Below, in pieces: positions 23,596 to 33,288 of a stretch of 64,000 bases of DNA. A model generated the notes under the pieces. The model was not told the origin of the DNA, searched no databases, and saw only the letters and a program-made list of their open reading frames with translations. Positions within the stretch are counted from its first letter, which is position 1. Every line of letters begins with the position of its first letter. Source of the stretch: Calendula officinalis (lineage: Eukaryota > Streptophyta > Magnoliopsida > Asterales > Asteraceae); NCBI GenBank assembly GCA_963853835.1, contig OY970835.1:36282047-36346046 (forward strand). The letters are read 5' to 3'. A program made the position numbers and the translations under genes.

Positions 23596-23707
23596 GGCAT
23601 GTTTGGGAAATCTTATTAAGGAGGCTTATTAGCTTAATAAACTTGAAAGTCAAGCTTATTAAGCTAATAAGTTAATAAGCCTCCTTAATAAGCTTTCCCA
23701 AACATGC
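23596..23707. mobile_element. 112-bp fold-back MITE
   Basis: GGCATGTTTGGG...CCCAAACATGC termini and almost the whole interior (TTATTAAGGAGGCTTATTAGC against its complement) form one hairpin. It is flanked by CTGAG on both sides; the exact duplication is 4 or 5 bp because the repeat and the terminus share a C. Confidence 0.85.
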
Positions 23708-23839
23708 CTGAGTTCAAAGAAAGAGCCTAACAGGCAACAATTAGTCTTTAGGTAAAATATCCAACTTGTGGCCTGGTCCAATGATTTTACTACAACTTTT
23801 TTATGAAATGTTCCATTTGCAAATTTATTCACTATGTAG

Positions 23840-24180
23840 GTTTCGCCTTAATGAAGAAAAAGGTGAGTAGAGTCTGGGGATTATATGTCTCTGATGTAGG
23901 TCAGAGAGAGCATTTTGAAATGTTTTTCACTGTAAGTCATTTTCTCTAAAAATCTAAATAAAAAAAATGGTAAATTGGATTTAGATATTTCTTATGCATG
24001 GCTGCTAAACGTGCAGGATGGATACCAATTGATAAAAATAAATACACGAAAACAAATCATGTTGGATTTGGCCCAGTTCTTGGTGATGATTGAAAAAGAT
24101 TTAGGACTCGTAGTACTGAAGTTGTTAAGTTAGTTGATTTACTTGATGAAGTTAAAACTTGTAAAGCTGCTCTTGTGGAG
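23840..24180 (+). pseudogene. Arginyl-tRNA synthetase fragment (two exons, degenerate)
   Basis: Two exon remnants are readable. About 23866-23931 encodes VWGLYVSDVGQREHFEMFF, and 24001-24180 encodes AAKRAGWIP, then HVGFGPVLGDD, a TGA stop, and KRFRTRSTEVVKLVDLLDE. This order matches the catalytic core of class I ArgRS (YVTDVGQQQHF...AAKRAGW...GFGLVLGEDGKRFRTRS, including the KMSKS-like region). The intron is retained but its 3' AG has become ATG-G. No other part of the enzyme is present. It is a captured or decayed genomic fragment, not a retrocopy. Confidence 0.75.
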
Positions 24181-24239
24181 AGTTTTTTAATTATTATAAA
24201 TTATTAATCGTTTACCTTAAAACAATGAATCTCGACTAT

Positions 24240-24765
24240 ATGTAATGCATTTATGCAGGGTGTCATAAGAGGCAACCCGTTTCGAATCTGACAAACCCGG
24301 CTTAGCACCGGGTATCGGGTTTGGATTGCTTACCTTATCGGGTTTCGGATTGAACCGATTAGACCTGAACCAATTTTGAAAGTTTTTGACTTTTTTTTAA
24401 TATGTTATTTTAGGTTGGAAAGGTAGCACCCCCGGGAATTAGTTTTATGTTTCCTGTTTCATGTACTGTACATTTATAGAGTGCTAACTTGAAACCATAT
24501 ATACAAAGATAGTAAAATCATACGGGGTTGTAACTTGTAAGGCCAAAATTTTAATGGTGTTTTCTCTGTTTTAACTTAAAAATGTTAATTATGTCAGGTA
24601 ATATGTAACAAATTTTGGTGAACAAGATAGTAATCTGGCAAGCATTTTCGAAAGATATGCAACATTTGGTCCATGTAAGTCGGACAACCTGAAATATGAC
24701 CAACCCCTTTTTTTATAGGTTCGGCTTTTTGTTTGACTTTGAACTTCAAGTTTTGATTTTCATTT
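24240..24765. other. Intergenic DNA with a GGGTTTCGGATTG-rich remnant
   Basis: 24270-24390 holds ACCGGGTATCGGGTTT-type repeats that resemble the interior of hAT MITEs; no ends could be defined. 24400-24765 is AT-rich, with nothing recognisable. Confidence 0.4.
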
Positions 24766-24768
24766 TAA

Positions 24769-25100
24769 GACTGCACCCAATGGTAAAACAAACTGATACC
24801 GTCAGTTGTTGCCAAATCAGCGCCACGTCAGCTCACCCTTCAACTGACACTAAACCAACGTACCCATGCCAATAATACCATTTCCCTTTAATTTTTTGGG
24901 ACCCACCATTACAAAACACACACACACAAAATACCTCTTTGGGACCCACCCACCAAACTAACGCAACCTTTCTTCCTGTCTCCAAAGTGGCGAGGTGCCA
25001 ACCGGCGGAAAGACTGCAGGGGCGTGCCAATGGTGCATGAAAGTGGTGTGAAAGTGGCGTGAAAGTGGCGAGAAACTGGCGAACACCATTAGCAATGATC
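24769..25100. mobile_element. PIF/Harbinger-type MITE
   Basis: Termini GACTGCACCCAATGGT and ACCATTAGCAATGATC (imperfect inverted repeat) lie between TAA duplications (24766-24768, 25101-25103). The next ~60 bases (CGTCAGTTGTTGCCAAATCA, CACGTCAGC) match the larger element at 47928-48705. Confidence 0.75.
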
Positions 25101-25304
25101 TAAGGGTACTACAAAACCAGTATAAATAGTTAATTACTGAATTAGGTTTGTTGGGTCAGGTTAAAAAAACCCGATATCAATATGACATGAATACATCCGA
25201 CGACCTGACTAGCATAATTATGTTCAGGTTGGTTGGGAACTCAGGATGACCCTTTTTAACACCCCTAGCTTCCCACACGTCCATTTTGCAACATCTAAAT
25301 CTTA

Positions 25305-25770
25305 TCTTACTACTATATAAAGCATTTAGGCCTACCACATTAGGCAAGTTTAAGGAGCTCCTTAAACTTAATTTTAAGGACATTTCCACTTTTGTTAGTT
25401 AGTTCTTTACCTTAAAAAATAATAAATCGCGGCTTATAAGATTCGAACCCAAGACATCTCCTAAGTTATCACTATGTGTTAACCACTTGCTATACATTAC
25501 ACTTTATTTCAAACCACTCACACTTAATACATTAGGCTGTTATTATAACCATTTATCCCAATAACATTAAATATACGATGGTGTAAATCATCAACTCTTA
25601 CCAATGTCGGCACCTACCATCACTACATTTGACCATCACTAATGTCGGCACCTACCATCACTACGCACCACCACTCATCACCTTCGCTATTGCCACCACC
25701 ACCGTTACTATCGTCACTTTGAAATATAGTTACGGGTACCCGCCGCCGCATTGCGCGGGTACTCTGCTAG
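25305..25770 (+). mobile_element. Non-autonomous Helitron
   Basis: The 5' end ATCTTACTACTATATAAAG fits the Helitron A|TC start. The 3' end has a GC hairpin (CCCGC...GCGGG) about ten bases before CTAG|T at 25767-25771. There are no terminal inverted repeats and no target duplication. It contains a tRNA-like B box on the minus strand (about 25441-25451). It ends ~30 bp upstream of the TATA box of the aspartic protease gene. Confidence 0.6.
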
Positions 25771-25800
25771 TAACTCATAAATTAAAAGTCATTTCCCGGC

Positions 25801-25808
25801 TATATAAA
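25801..25808 (+). promoter_or_regulatory. TATA box of the aspartic protease gene
   Basis: TATATAAA lies 56 bases upstream of the start codon and is conserved, with its surroundings, in front of the pseudogene copy (9664-9671). Confidence 0.65.
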
Positions 25809-25863
25809 TGGCTTGCAATCCATGGTTTTAAACACAAACTAATCGTCATTGAAAAAGAATACA

Positions 25864-27189
25864 ATGACACCTTTTTCACTTTCTTCACTTTCACTAGTAA
25901 TAACACTTGTCATTTTCTACACCGGAGGTTTTCCTCCAGCATCATCCGCCACCACCGGCGGTACTTTTACCGTCGATCTCATTCATCGTGATTCCATCGA
26001 ATCTCCATTTTACAACCGCTCCATGACCGTTACTCAACGCATTGGCCAAGCAGTGAAACGTTCTTTCACTAGCGCCAAACAAATCGATGCAAATTGTAAT
26101 CTAACCAAACCGAGGTACGAAACCCAATTATTCCCGGATCATGGCGAGTTTCTGTTGAACATTTCGTTCGGAAACCCGCCACATAAAGTCCTAGCTATCG
26201 CGGATACCGGTAGCGATTTGCCTTGGATACAATGTAACCCATGCAAAAATTGTTATAATCACACCAAGGGTTCACTTTTTAACCCTAGGACATCTGACAC
26301 CTTTAATCCCCTTAGTTGTAAATCAAATAAGTGTGAGGATATAACTAGTGTCGAAACTGATTGCTCTAAAGCGAAATATTGTCAGTTTGATGAGAGGTAT
26401 GGCGATGGATCTTTTAGCAACGGGGTTGTTTCTAGAGAAAGTGTCACCATAGGCGGTCGGGTCCTACCCGATATCATTTTCGGTTGTGCGTTTAGTAATG
26501 GTGGTGTTTTCATGCCAACATGGGGCGGGATTATCGGTCTTGGTGGTGGCGACTACTCCCTACCGTCGCAATTACGTCCTTTCGTGCCCGCTAGGTTTTC
26601 GTACTGTCTGATTCCGTTTCCTACGACATATGGTGTCTCAAATAAGTCTAGTAAAATGATCTTCGGGGACATCGATTTTGGAAATGCCATTTCGACTCCA
26701 ATTGTCCAAATACCACCAAAAACATATTATCACGTGACATTGGAAGCGGTTAGTATCGGTAATAACCGAGTGAACATGAGCGATAGACCCATCTCCACAA
26801 AGCCGGTAAGCAAAGGAAACATGATTGTTGATTCGGGGACGACAATAACAATGTTGCCTCATCAACTGTACACGAGAGTTTTAGCGGCTCTTAAAGACGC
26901 TCTTAAATTAAAATCAGTTGTAGATCCGCAAAAGATGTTGGATTTGTGTTATGATTCTAGTAAACTCACTAATTTGCCTAAATTTACGATGCATTTTGAC
27001 GGGGCGGATGTCGAGTTGGGTAGAGAAAACATATTTGCTCCTAGTGATGACGATATCGTATGTTTCTCATTTGCAGCAACTCAGGGCTTTGGGGTTTACG
27101 GGAACTGGGCTCAGGTAAATTTTATGGTAGGTTTTGATTTAGACAACAATAAGGTGTCGTTTAAGCCTACAGATTGTGAGAAGTTGTGA
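25864..27189 (+). CDS. Aspartic protease, A1B family, nepenthesin/CDR1-like
   Basis: This is an intronless 441-aa precursor of a secreted or apoplastic pepsin-like endopeptidase. A hydrophobic signal peptide occupies residues 1-28, followed by a propeptide with the family's VDLIHRDS block (37-44). The mature domain has both catalytic motifs, DTGS at 114-117 and DSGT at 323-326. The flap Tyr is in ERYGDGS (177-183), and the Cys-rich nepenthesin insert lies around residues 124-167. CxxCxxC-type spacing and length fit plant CDR1-like enzymes, some of which act in disease resistance; that role here is inference. The ATG at 25864 is chosen because the signal peptide starts there and the upstream frame has only a TTG. 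The gene is the intact member of a tandem pair. Its distal promoter has been separated by inserted DNA, and a Helitron ends just upstream of the TATA box. Confidence 0.95.
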   Translation: MTPFSLSSLSLVITLVIFYTGGFPPASSATTGGTFTVDLIHRDSIESPFYNRSMTVTQRIGQAVKRSFTSAKQIDANCNLTKPRYETQLFPDHGEFLLNISFGNPPHKVLAIADTGSDLPWIQCNPCKNCYNHTKGSLFNPRTSDTFNPLSCKSNKCEDITSVETDCSKAKYCQFDERYGDGSFSNGVVSRESVTIGGRVLPDIIFGCAFSNGGVFMPTWGGIIGLGGGDYSLPSQLRPFVPARFSYCLIPFPTTYGVSNKSSKMIFGDIDFGNAISTPIVQIPPKTYYHVTLEAVSIGNNRVNMSDRPISTKPVSKGNMIVDSGTTITMLPHQLYTRVLAALKDALKLKSVVDPQKMLDLCYDSSKLTNLPKFTMHFDGADVELGRENIFAPSDDDIVCFSFAATQGFGVYGNWAQVNFMVGFDLDNNKVSFKPTDCEKL

Positions 27190-27749
27190 TTCATGATGGT
27201 GTTAGTGATAGCCAAATTTTGACATATATATTGTTCTACTCTCGGGAATTAAATAAAATTGTTCATTGATTTGATGCATTTCTATGTTGTTCTTTGGGTT
27301 ATTAAAACTTGTCGTTTTGGATGTTAACTATACATAAAAAAGTTATAATGAATACGATCGACAAGAAAATAATACTTTATAATACGTAGCAGAAAAGCTA
27401 CACCACACCATACTGAACCTAAAGCGATACAACTATAAGAAACAACACATAAAATAACGCTAATGACAATAATACCTAATCACTTCAAAGAATATAAGAG
27501 AGAGAAGTTGTAACAGCCATACAAATCATTTTTTTTATTTTTATTTTTTTTTTACGAATCATAGTGCCAATAACGGGTGCAACTTGAGAGTTCGCATGAA
27601 CTTAATTCGGACTTAAAATATGATATGATATGATATGATATAATAAGATTATCGTATTATTTACAAATATTATAACACTGGTCGATCGGCTAATTAGAAT
27701 TACAAAATATTGAACCTTCTCAATTAAATTGTACAATAGGATTTACTAA
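27190..27749. other. 3' flank of the intact protease
   Basis: Homologous to 12750-13280 behind the pseudogene; no gene. It contains a short GATAT repeat (27615-27640) and a T-rich run at 27530-27555. Confidence 0.6.
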
Positions 27750-28409
27750 GAGCATCTCTAATGGTAGCTTTTTTAAAAGCTTATTACTACAATAAGTCTT
27801 TCAATGACTTTTTATCATTGGAATAATAAGTTTTTCAAAAGCTTATTGGAAAAACTTTTTTTCTACTAAACTTTTAATCTACTTTCAATATTTGTATATT
27901 TTAGTCCCCTATGTTTAATAACTTTTCATTTTAAACCTTACATATATTTTATATAAATTCTTTATTATGTTTTTATTAGTTAATAAATAAATTATATAAT
28001 GTTTAATGTCAATTATTATAATATTTTTATATTAGACATTTTTAAAAATTTTATATTTAGTAAGATGTTAAAAAATTGTCAAATTATATATAGGGGTATT
28101 TATAAAATATTTGAGATAGATAAAGGTAAATTAGAAATGTTGTAAAAGAAAAAAACTTTTGAAAAGTTTAACCATTGGAGATGTTATTTAGGAAAAACTT
28201 ATTGGTTAGTGAATTGTTGATGTGACAAAAACAATAAGTTATTGATAGCTTAACCATTGGGGATGGGAATTAGTTTTCATACCACAATTTTTGATACTCC
28301 TACCACAATGTACAACTATTCCCTGCAAACTATACAAGCATATAATGCACATGTTGTGGTATAATACTCAAAAGATGTGGTAGGAAAATCACCCCTATTG
28401 GGAATGGTC
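27750..28409. mobile_element. PIF/Harbinger-like MITE with a second element nested at its right end
   Basis: GAGCATCTCTAATGG and CCCTATTGGGAATGGTC form imperfect inverted termini between TAA duplications (27747-27749, 28410-28412). The empty site is preserved in the paralogous flank at about 13272. At about 28262-28400 an inner inverted repeat (TTTTCATACCACA against TGTGGTAGGAAAA) separates two copies of the right terminus, so another MITE is nested there. Confidence 0.75.
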
Positions 28410-28686
28410 TAAGTAGCTAGTGAAAGTAAAACTATTTTATTAATACTTCTGAAAGTCAACGAATCTTTAGAATCTGGATGCAATTATTTGATTATTATAA
28501 ATTTAATTTTCTAACAATTTATTCGCATTTATCATTTCGAAATTAAAAGTTGAAGAAAATTAATTGTTCTTGGCAATTAATATTCGTATCCAGAAGATCA
28601 AAACAAGTTCATTTGGCATTTATAGTTAGAAATTAAAAGTTGAAAAGCAATTATTCTTGACATTTAATAATTATGTCCCAAAAATC

Positions 28687-28998
28687 TAGGTGAATGCGGT
28701 GCAGAATCGGAATCGAACCGAAACTAAAAATACAGAATTTTCAAAATCAAAAACCGAACTGATTACATGTTTTCGATTTTGGTTTGGTTTCGATTTCGGT
28801 TCAATTTTTCTAGCCCAAATGTTCAATCTATCCGAACCGAACCGAAACCGATAGAAACGAGACCCAAAGAACTGAAACCGAAAATAATGAATTTTCAAAA
28901 CTGAAACCGAACCGATTACATGTTTTCGGTTTAGAGTAGGTTCAATATCGATTGATTTTTAGCTCGTTTCAATTTTTTCGACCCAATGCTCACCTCTA
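28687..28998. mobile_element. hAT-type MITE with GGTTTCGGTTCGG-like interior
   Basis: Ends TAGGTGAATGC and GCTCACCTCTA are imperfectly inverted. They are flanked by CAAAAATC (28679-28686) and CAAAAATG (28999-29006), an 8-bp duplication with one change. The interior is CCGAACCGAAACC and its complement. Confidence 0.7.
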
Positions 28999-29006
28999 CA
29001 AAAATG

Positions 29007-29338
29007 ATAGCAAGTTCACAAATGCTTAAATCTCTATGTTGACATGTGGTTCTAAAATTTGAAAATTATATAAAGAATTGTTCTTAAATCAGTTTTTGTC
29101 CCGAAAATCGAAACAAGTTCACAAATTCTTTTTAAAGTTATTTATGTATAAATGGCTACTTCGGCAGATAGAATTAGGAAAAAATAGGAGTATCATTACT
29201 TATATATTTTTTGTATAAGGTATCACCGACACTAAAACAAAATTTTATGTGGTAAATATTGTCAGACACTTCAAAGCTCACGGTTCATTTCTCTTGGTGC
29301 TATTTTACTTTACTAGCATTTTGCTATTTTTAACACTA
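29007..29338. other. Intergenic, nothing recognised
   Basis: AT-rich; no open frame, repeat or terminus was recognised. Confidence 0.5.
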
Positions 29339-29648
29339 CACCCGTATCAAAAATAAGTGATACACTTTCATTTAGGGATGGAACAAAATAAGTGATACAC
29401 TTTTAAAAGTATTCATATTTGGTAAAAAAGTGGGACCCAATATCCACTAACTGTCTATTTTAATAAAGTAAAATTACATTTATACCGTTACTTTTACTTT
29501 TAAACATCATTAATATCATTTTTTTCTTCAAAAGGAGTGAGACTCATTTTCCACTAACTATATACTTTAATCTATCTTAACTTACATTTTAATCTTTTGT
29601 CTCAAAAACTGTAAAATTTCAAATGTATCACTTATTTTGATACGGAGG
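29339..29648. mobile_element. Stowaway-like MITE
   Basis: Inverted ends CACCCGTATCAAAAATAAGTG and CACTTATTTTGATACGGAGG lie between TA dinucleotides. The same family, better preserved, is at 61739-62059. Confidence 0.8.
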
Positions 29649-29680
29649 TAATATAAGTGTTCATTTAAGGTGGTTAAAGG

Positions 29681-30000
29681 TAGGGGTGGCAATAATGCGG
29701 GTTGGGTCATAAACGGGTTGACCTATTTGGGTTCACGGGTTGAAAATCTCAACCCAACCCAACCTTTTTATCTAAACAGGTTCATATCTTCAACCCAATC
29801 TATTTATTAAACGGGTTGGTAGGGGTGGCAATAATGTGTGTTGGGTCATAAACGGGCTATTTGGGTTCACAGGTAGAAATCCCAACCCAACCGAACCTTG
29901 TTATCTAAACGGGTTCAGATCTTCAACCCAACCTATTTATTAAACGGGTTGGGTCATAAACGGGTTGACCCAATAAAACATCAATTTATAAAATAAGTAG
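29681..30000. mobile_element. hAT-like element end(s), GGGTTGGGTCATAAACGGGTT type
   Basis: TAGGGGTGGCAATAATG begins at 29681 and again at 29820, each followed by the same GGGTTGGGTCATAAACGGG interior. One element has therefore been partly duplicated or inserted into another. The right end was not found; 30000-30365 is AT-rich without other structure. Confidence 0.55.
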
Positions 30001-31470
30001 AAAAAACACACATAATTAAATACTAAAATACCAAAATAAGTTGATTAGTTGCAGGATACAAACAAAAGTTAACAACTACTAAACAATATTCAAAAGTTAA
30101 CAACTATTAAAAGTTGTTCAAAATATAACATGAAAGCTTAAGACATTTAAGTATTTAACTTCCTGTTTTACTTCCATCATCATCTTATAAGAGATTTAGG
30201 TCATTTACGTTGTTCATTTTCTAAGATAAATACGTGATTCATATTATGTGTATGACAGATTTTAAATTGTAATATATATATATATATATTATATTATGTA
30301 TTTAAAATAAATAAATAGTAATATATTGTATTATATTATGCAAAAAAAAAAATCCTCGTTTTCAGGGTGTTAATTTTGAAAAGACTTTCAACTCAACATG
30401 TTGGGATTATCTTGACTCCGTCTTGAAACAAATGCATTTTTGCTCCAAATGGTGTTCATGGAATCGGGGATGTCTTAAAAGTGCTCAAGCTTCTGTTTTG
30501 GTAAATGGCTCTCCAACAAAGGAATTTAACTTATCTAGCAGGCTTCGTCAAGGTGACCCACTCTCACATTTCTTATTTATTATCGTAAGAGAAGGGCTTC
30601 ATATTGTAATGTTGGAGGCTACTAATAAAAACATATTTTGTTGCGTTTCTTTACCTTGAAACGGGCCAAACTTATCTCATCTATTTTTTGTGGATGACGT
30701 TCTCTTTGTAGATAAGTGGAATGCTTCTAATATTTATAGTCTTAAAGAGAATTCTTACATGTTTTCATTTAGCATCCGGATTGTCGGTGAATTATGCAAA
30801 AAGTAAGTATTTGGAATTGGGGTTTTAGAAAATGATGTTTGAAATTTTGCATCAATTTAAAATGTGAAAACGCAAATAATATTCCCTTTAATTATCTTGG
30901 AGTTATAATTGGTGTAAACATGAAAATTGCAAAAATTGGAAACCATTAATAGACAACAACAAATAATTCGAAATACCTCAACTTTTTAGAACATGCCAGA
31001 GTCAAATAGCAATGATTTGATTTACACTATTTTGAAACCCAGGGACTCAATCGTATGGATATGTAAAAATAGGCAGGAAAAGGAGGGAAACGGAATAAAA
31101 ATCTAAATTGACTCTATAGAAGGCAAAAAAAAAAAAAAAAAAAAAAACATTTGGTGGTAGAATCACATTATACAAACACATGGCGTTGGTCGTGGCAAAA
31201 CAGTCCGACTCCGATCAACATTGATCGTAGAATCAGGGAACTTGAGGCGATTCAACAGAATGTTGTACTGTCACATGGAGAAGATGCACGGAATCGGGAC
31301 GGTGACCCGAGTGGTAAATTCACGGTAAAATCTTTAAAATGTATATTAGACAATCTAACCAGTGATAATACTAATGTTGCATGTTTTTGGAATAAATGGA
31401 TGCCCCAAGGTATAAATTGCTTCATAGGATGATTGCTAATAAATAGAATTCCTACCAAAAAAAACTTATA

Positions 31471-31671
31471 CTCCCTCCGTCTCAAAATTATTGTCCACCA
31501 GATAAAACACGTAGTTTAAGAAAAAGTATATTAATTTCATTGTGGGACCAATCAAATTATCTTTTTACCACTTAAAAGTTTTTTGATGTTGAAATGTAGA
31601 TGTGGATAACTATTTTGAGACAAAAAAAAATATATATGAAAAGATGGATAATAAAATTGGGACGGAGGGAG
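31471..31671. mobile_element. Stowaway MITE
   Basis: CTCCCTCCGTCTCAAAATTA and AAAATTGGGACGGAGGGAG termini lie between TA dinucleotides (31469-31470, 31672-31673), the classic Tc1/mariner-type Stowaway ends. It is inserted in the LINE. Confidence 0.93.
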
Positions 31672-31676
31672 TATAA

Positions 31677-33015
31677 GGCCTCTCCCAACCCTTACCCATC
31701 ACTAAACCCATCACTAGCGCCACGTCATCGCATCCTTACTGACCCGCTACTGACACGTTCGTGCCAACCCTACCCATCACTAACCCATCACTAAACCCAT
31801 CCTTTCCACATCATCATTTCCACATCACCATTTTAATTAATAAAAAAACACATTACATTAAATAAAAATACATTACATTAAATAAAATAAAAATTACATT
31901 AAATTATAAAAAGACATTAAAATTAAAAAAAAACATTAAACTTAAAAAAAAAACATTAAACTTAAAAAAAAAAAAAACTACTCGTCGTCCTCGTCGTCCT
32001 CGTCTTCCTCTTCTCCCTCATCGGATGAGTCCGGATCGGCATATTTGTCCAATAAACTCCGGCGATATTTTAAAACCGCTTTTCGCTCTCTTCGGCTCAA
32101 ATTATCGGGAACCGAACAATGAAGGACTCTGAAAGCATCCGATATCTTTTTCTCCACGGTCGCTCTCTTCGGCTCAAATTATCGGGATAAAATAACAGCC
32201 TCCTGGATGGACCACTTCTTTACCGTACCAGGCTCCCTAACCGCTGGTGTAGCTCTTCTTCTTCTTCTTCCCGTTCCCCTGCTTGGTTCGACCGGGTCGG
32301 GAACCGCTTGTGGGCCTTGTGCTTCGGCTTCCTCTTCGGGCGGGGATTCGGGTTGATAGCCAGAACCCGAACCCGAACCGGGATGATAACCGGAGCCATA
32401 GAAACCGGGGTGGAAACCGTGTTGGTAACCGGGTTGGTAACCGGGTTGATAACCGGGTTTATAACCCGGTTGATAACCCGGTTGATAACCGGGTTGAAAA
32501 CCGGGTTGAACAGCGCCTTGGTTCGAGAAACCGCCGGGGGTGGAGTGGAACGGCATAAAACCCGAACCCGAACCAGATGCGACGTTGCTCGGGCTGGGCT
32601 GGCTAGTCTGTCCAGCATTTGACGAATATGCTGGTGACGGGATACGGGTGTTTAACAAATTTTGAAAGTGATCATTTGACGGGGAGGAGTTCGATCTACG
32701 ACTAATGATGAAAATCTGGAAAATAGGTAATGAAGGTAATGAAGAAGTGGGAGAAGTGGTGTAAAATTATGAATGGGAGGGTGTTGTATTTATAGGTAAA
32801 AAATAGGTTAAAGGAAAAAAAAAAAAAAAAAAAAATTGATTTTTGAATTCAATTTTGGACGCTCCCTCGGCCCCACACACGCTCCACGACGGCTTCTCTC
32901 TTCCGTCGAAAACACGACGTGTGCATGACGACGCCGGCCACGACGGCTCGGTGCCAACGCCGTCGTGGCTCGACGCCCCGTCGACGCCCCCCGACGCTTG
33001 CCGTTGGCAGCGGTC
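31677..33015 (-). mobile_element. Non-autonomous PIF/Harbinger element
   Basis: It lies between TAA duplications (31674-31676, 33016-33018). The right terminus GTTGGCAGCGGTC matches the GTTGGCACCGGTC end of 47928-48705, and the left end GGCCTCTCCCAAC is its diverged partner. It contains a minus-strand coding remnant but no DDE transposase. It is inserted in LINE sequence directly after the Stowaway MITE. Confidence 0.8.
31979..32658 (-). pseudogene. Harbinger ORF1-like fragment with PGYQPG repeats
   Basis: The minus-strand frame from 32658 starts SGSGSGF...QGAVQPGFQPGYQPG and has about ten four-residue PGYQ/PGYK repeats, a basic RRRRRR block and VKKWSIQEAVILSR. The last block resembles the start of the SANT/Myb domain of PIF/Harbinger ORF1 proteins. 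It stops at 32179. A second piece, 32165-31979, ends in RRSLLDKYADPDSSDEGEEE and an acidic tail, resembling a C terminus. The DNA-binding domain between them is deleted. The identification is by family resemblance only. Confidence 0.5.
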
Positions 33016-33288
33016 TAATAGAGGTATTATTAATTTTTCCACGAGTTGCCATTTTTGTAATGAACAAGTTGAAGATATGGAGCATTTATTTTACCATTGT
33101 CAGTTAGCTCGGAACTATGGGCGTGGTTCCAAAATTGGTGTCAAATTGATATCGGGCATCATAATTCGTTTATGCAGCTCTTTATGAGAATCATTGACTC
33201 TGTGAAATCTAAAAGAGAAAGACCTGTTTGTGAAGAGCTGTTTGTTTTTGGAATTCAGATTTTATTTCCATAAAACATAATCATTCAA

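Larger units (their letters stand above)
30366..33275 (+). mobile_element. Decayed LINE with nested Stowaway and Harbinger insertions
   Basis: Coding remnants are visible: VNFEKTFNS (30368), LRQGDPLSHFLF (about 30545), FFVDDVLFVD (about 30685, the YADD box changed to FVDD), a region at 31151-31432 with WSWQNSP...VKSLKCILD and PQGINCF, then after the insertions CHFCNEQVEDMEHLFYHCQ at 33051-33107 (zf-RVT). There are many frameshifts. An A run occupies 31125-31147. LINE-like sequence may continue to about 33270, next to the PPR start codon. Confidence 0.8.

Noticed and set aside
32283..32622. Plus-strand Arg/Asn/Gly-rich frames opposite the PGYQPG protein
   Set aside because: Shadows of the 12-bp repeat in the minus-strand Harbinger ORF1-like fragment.
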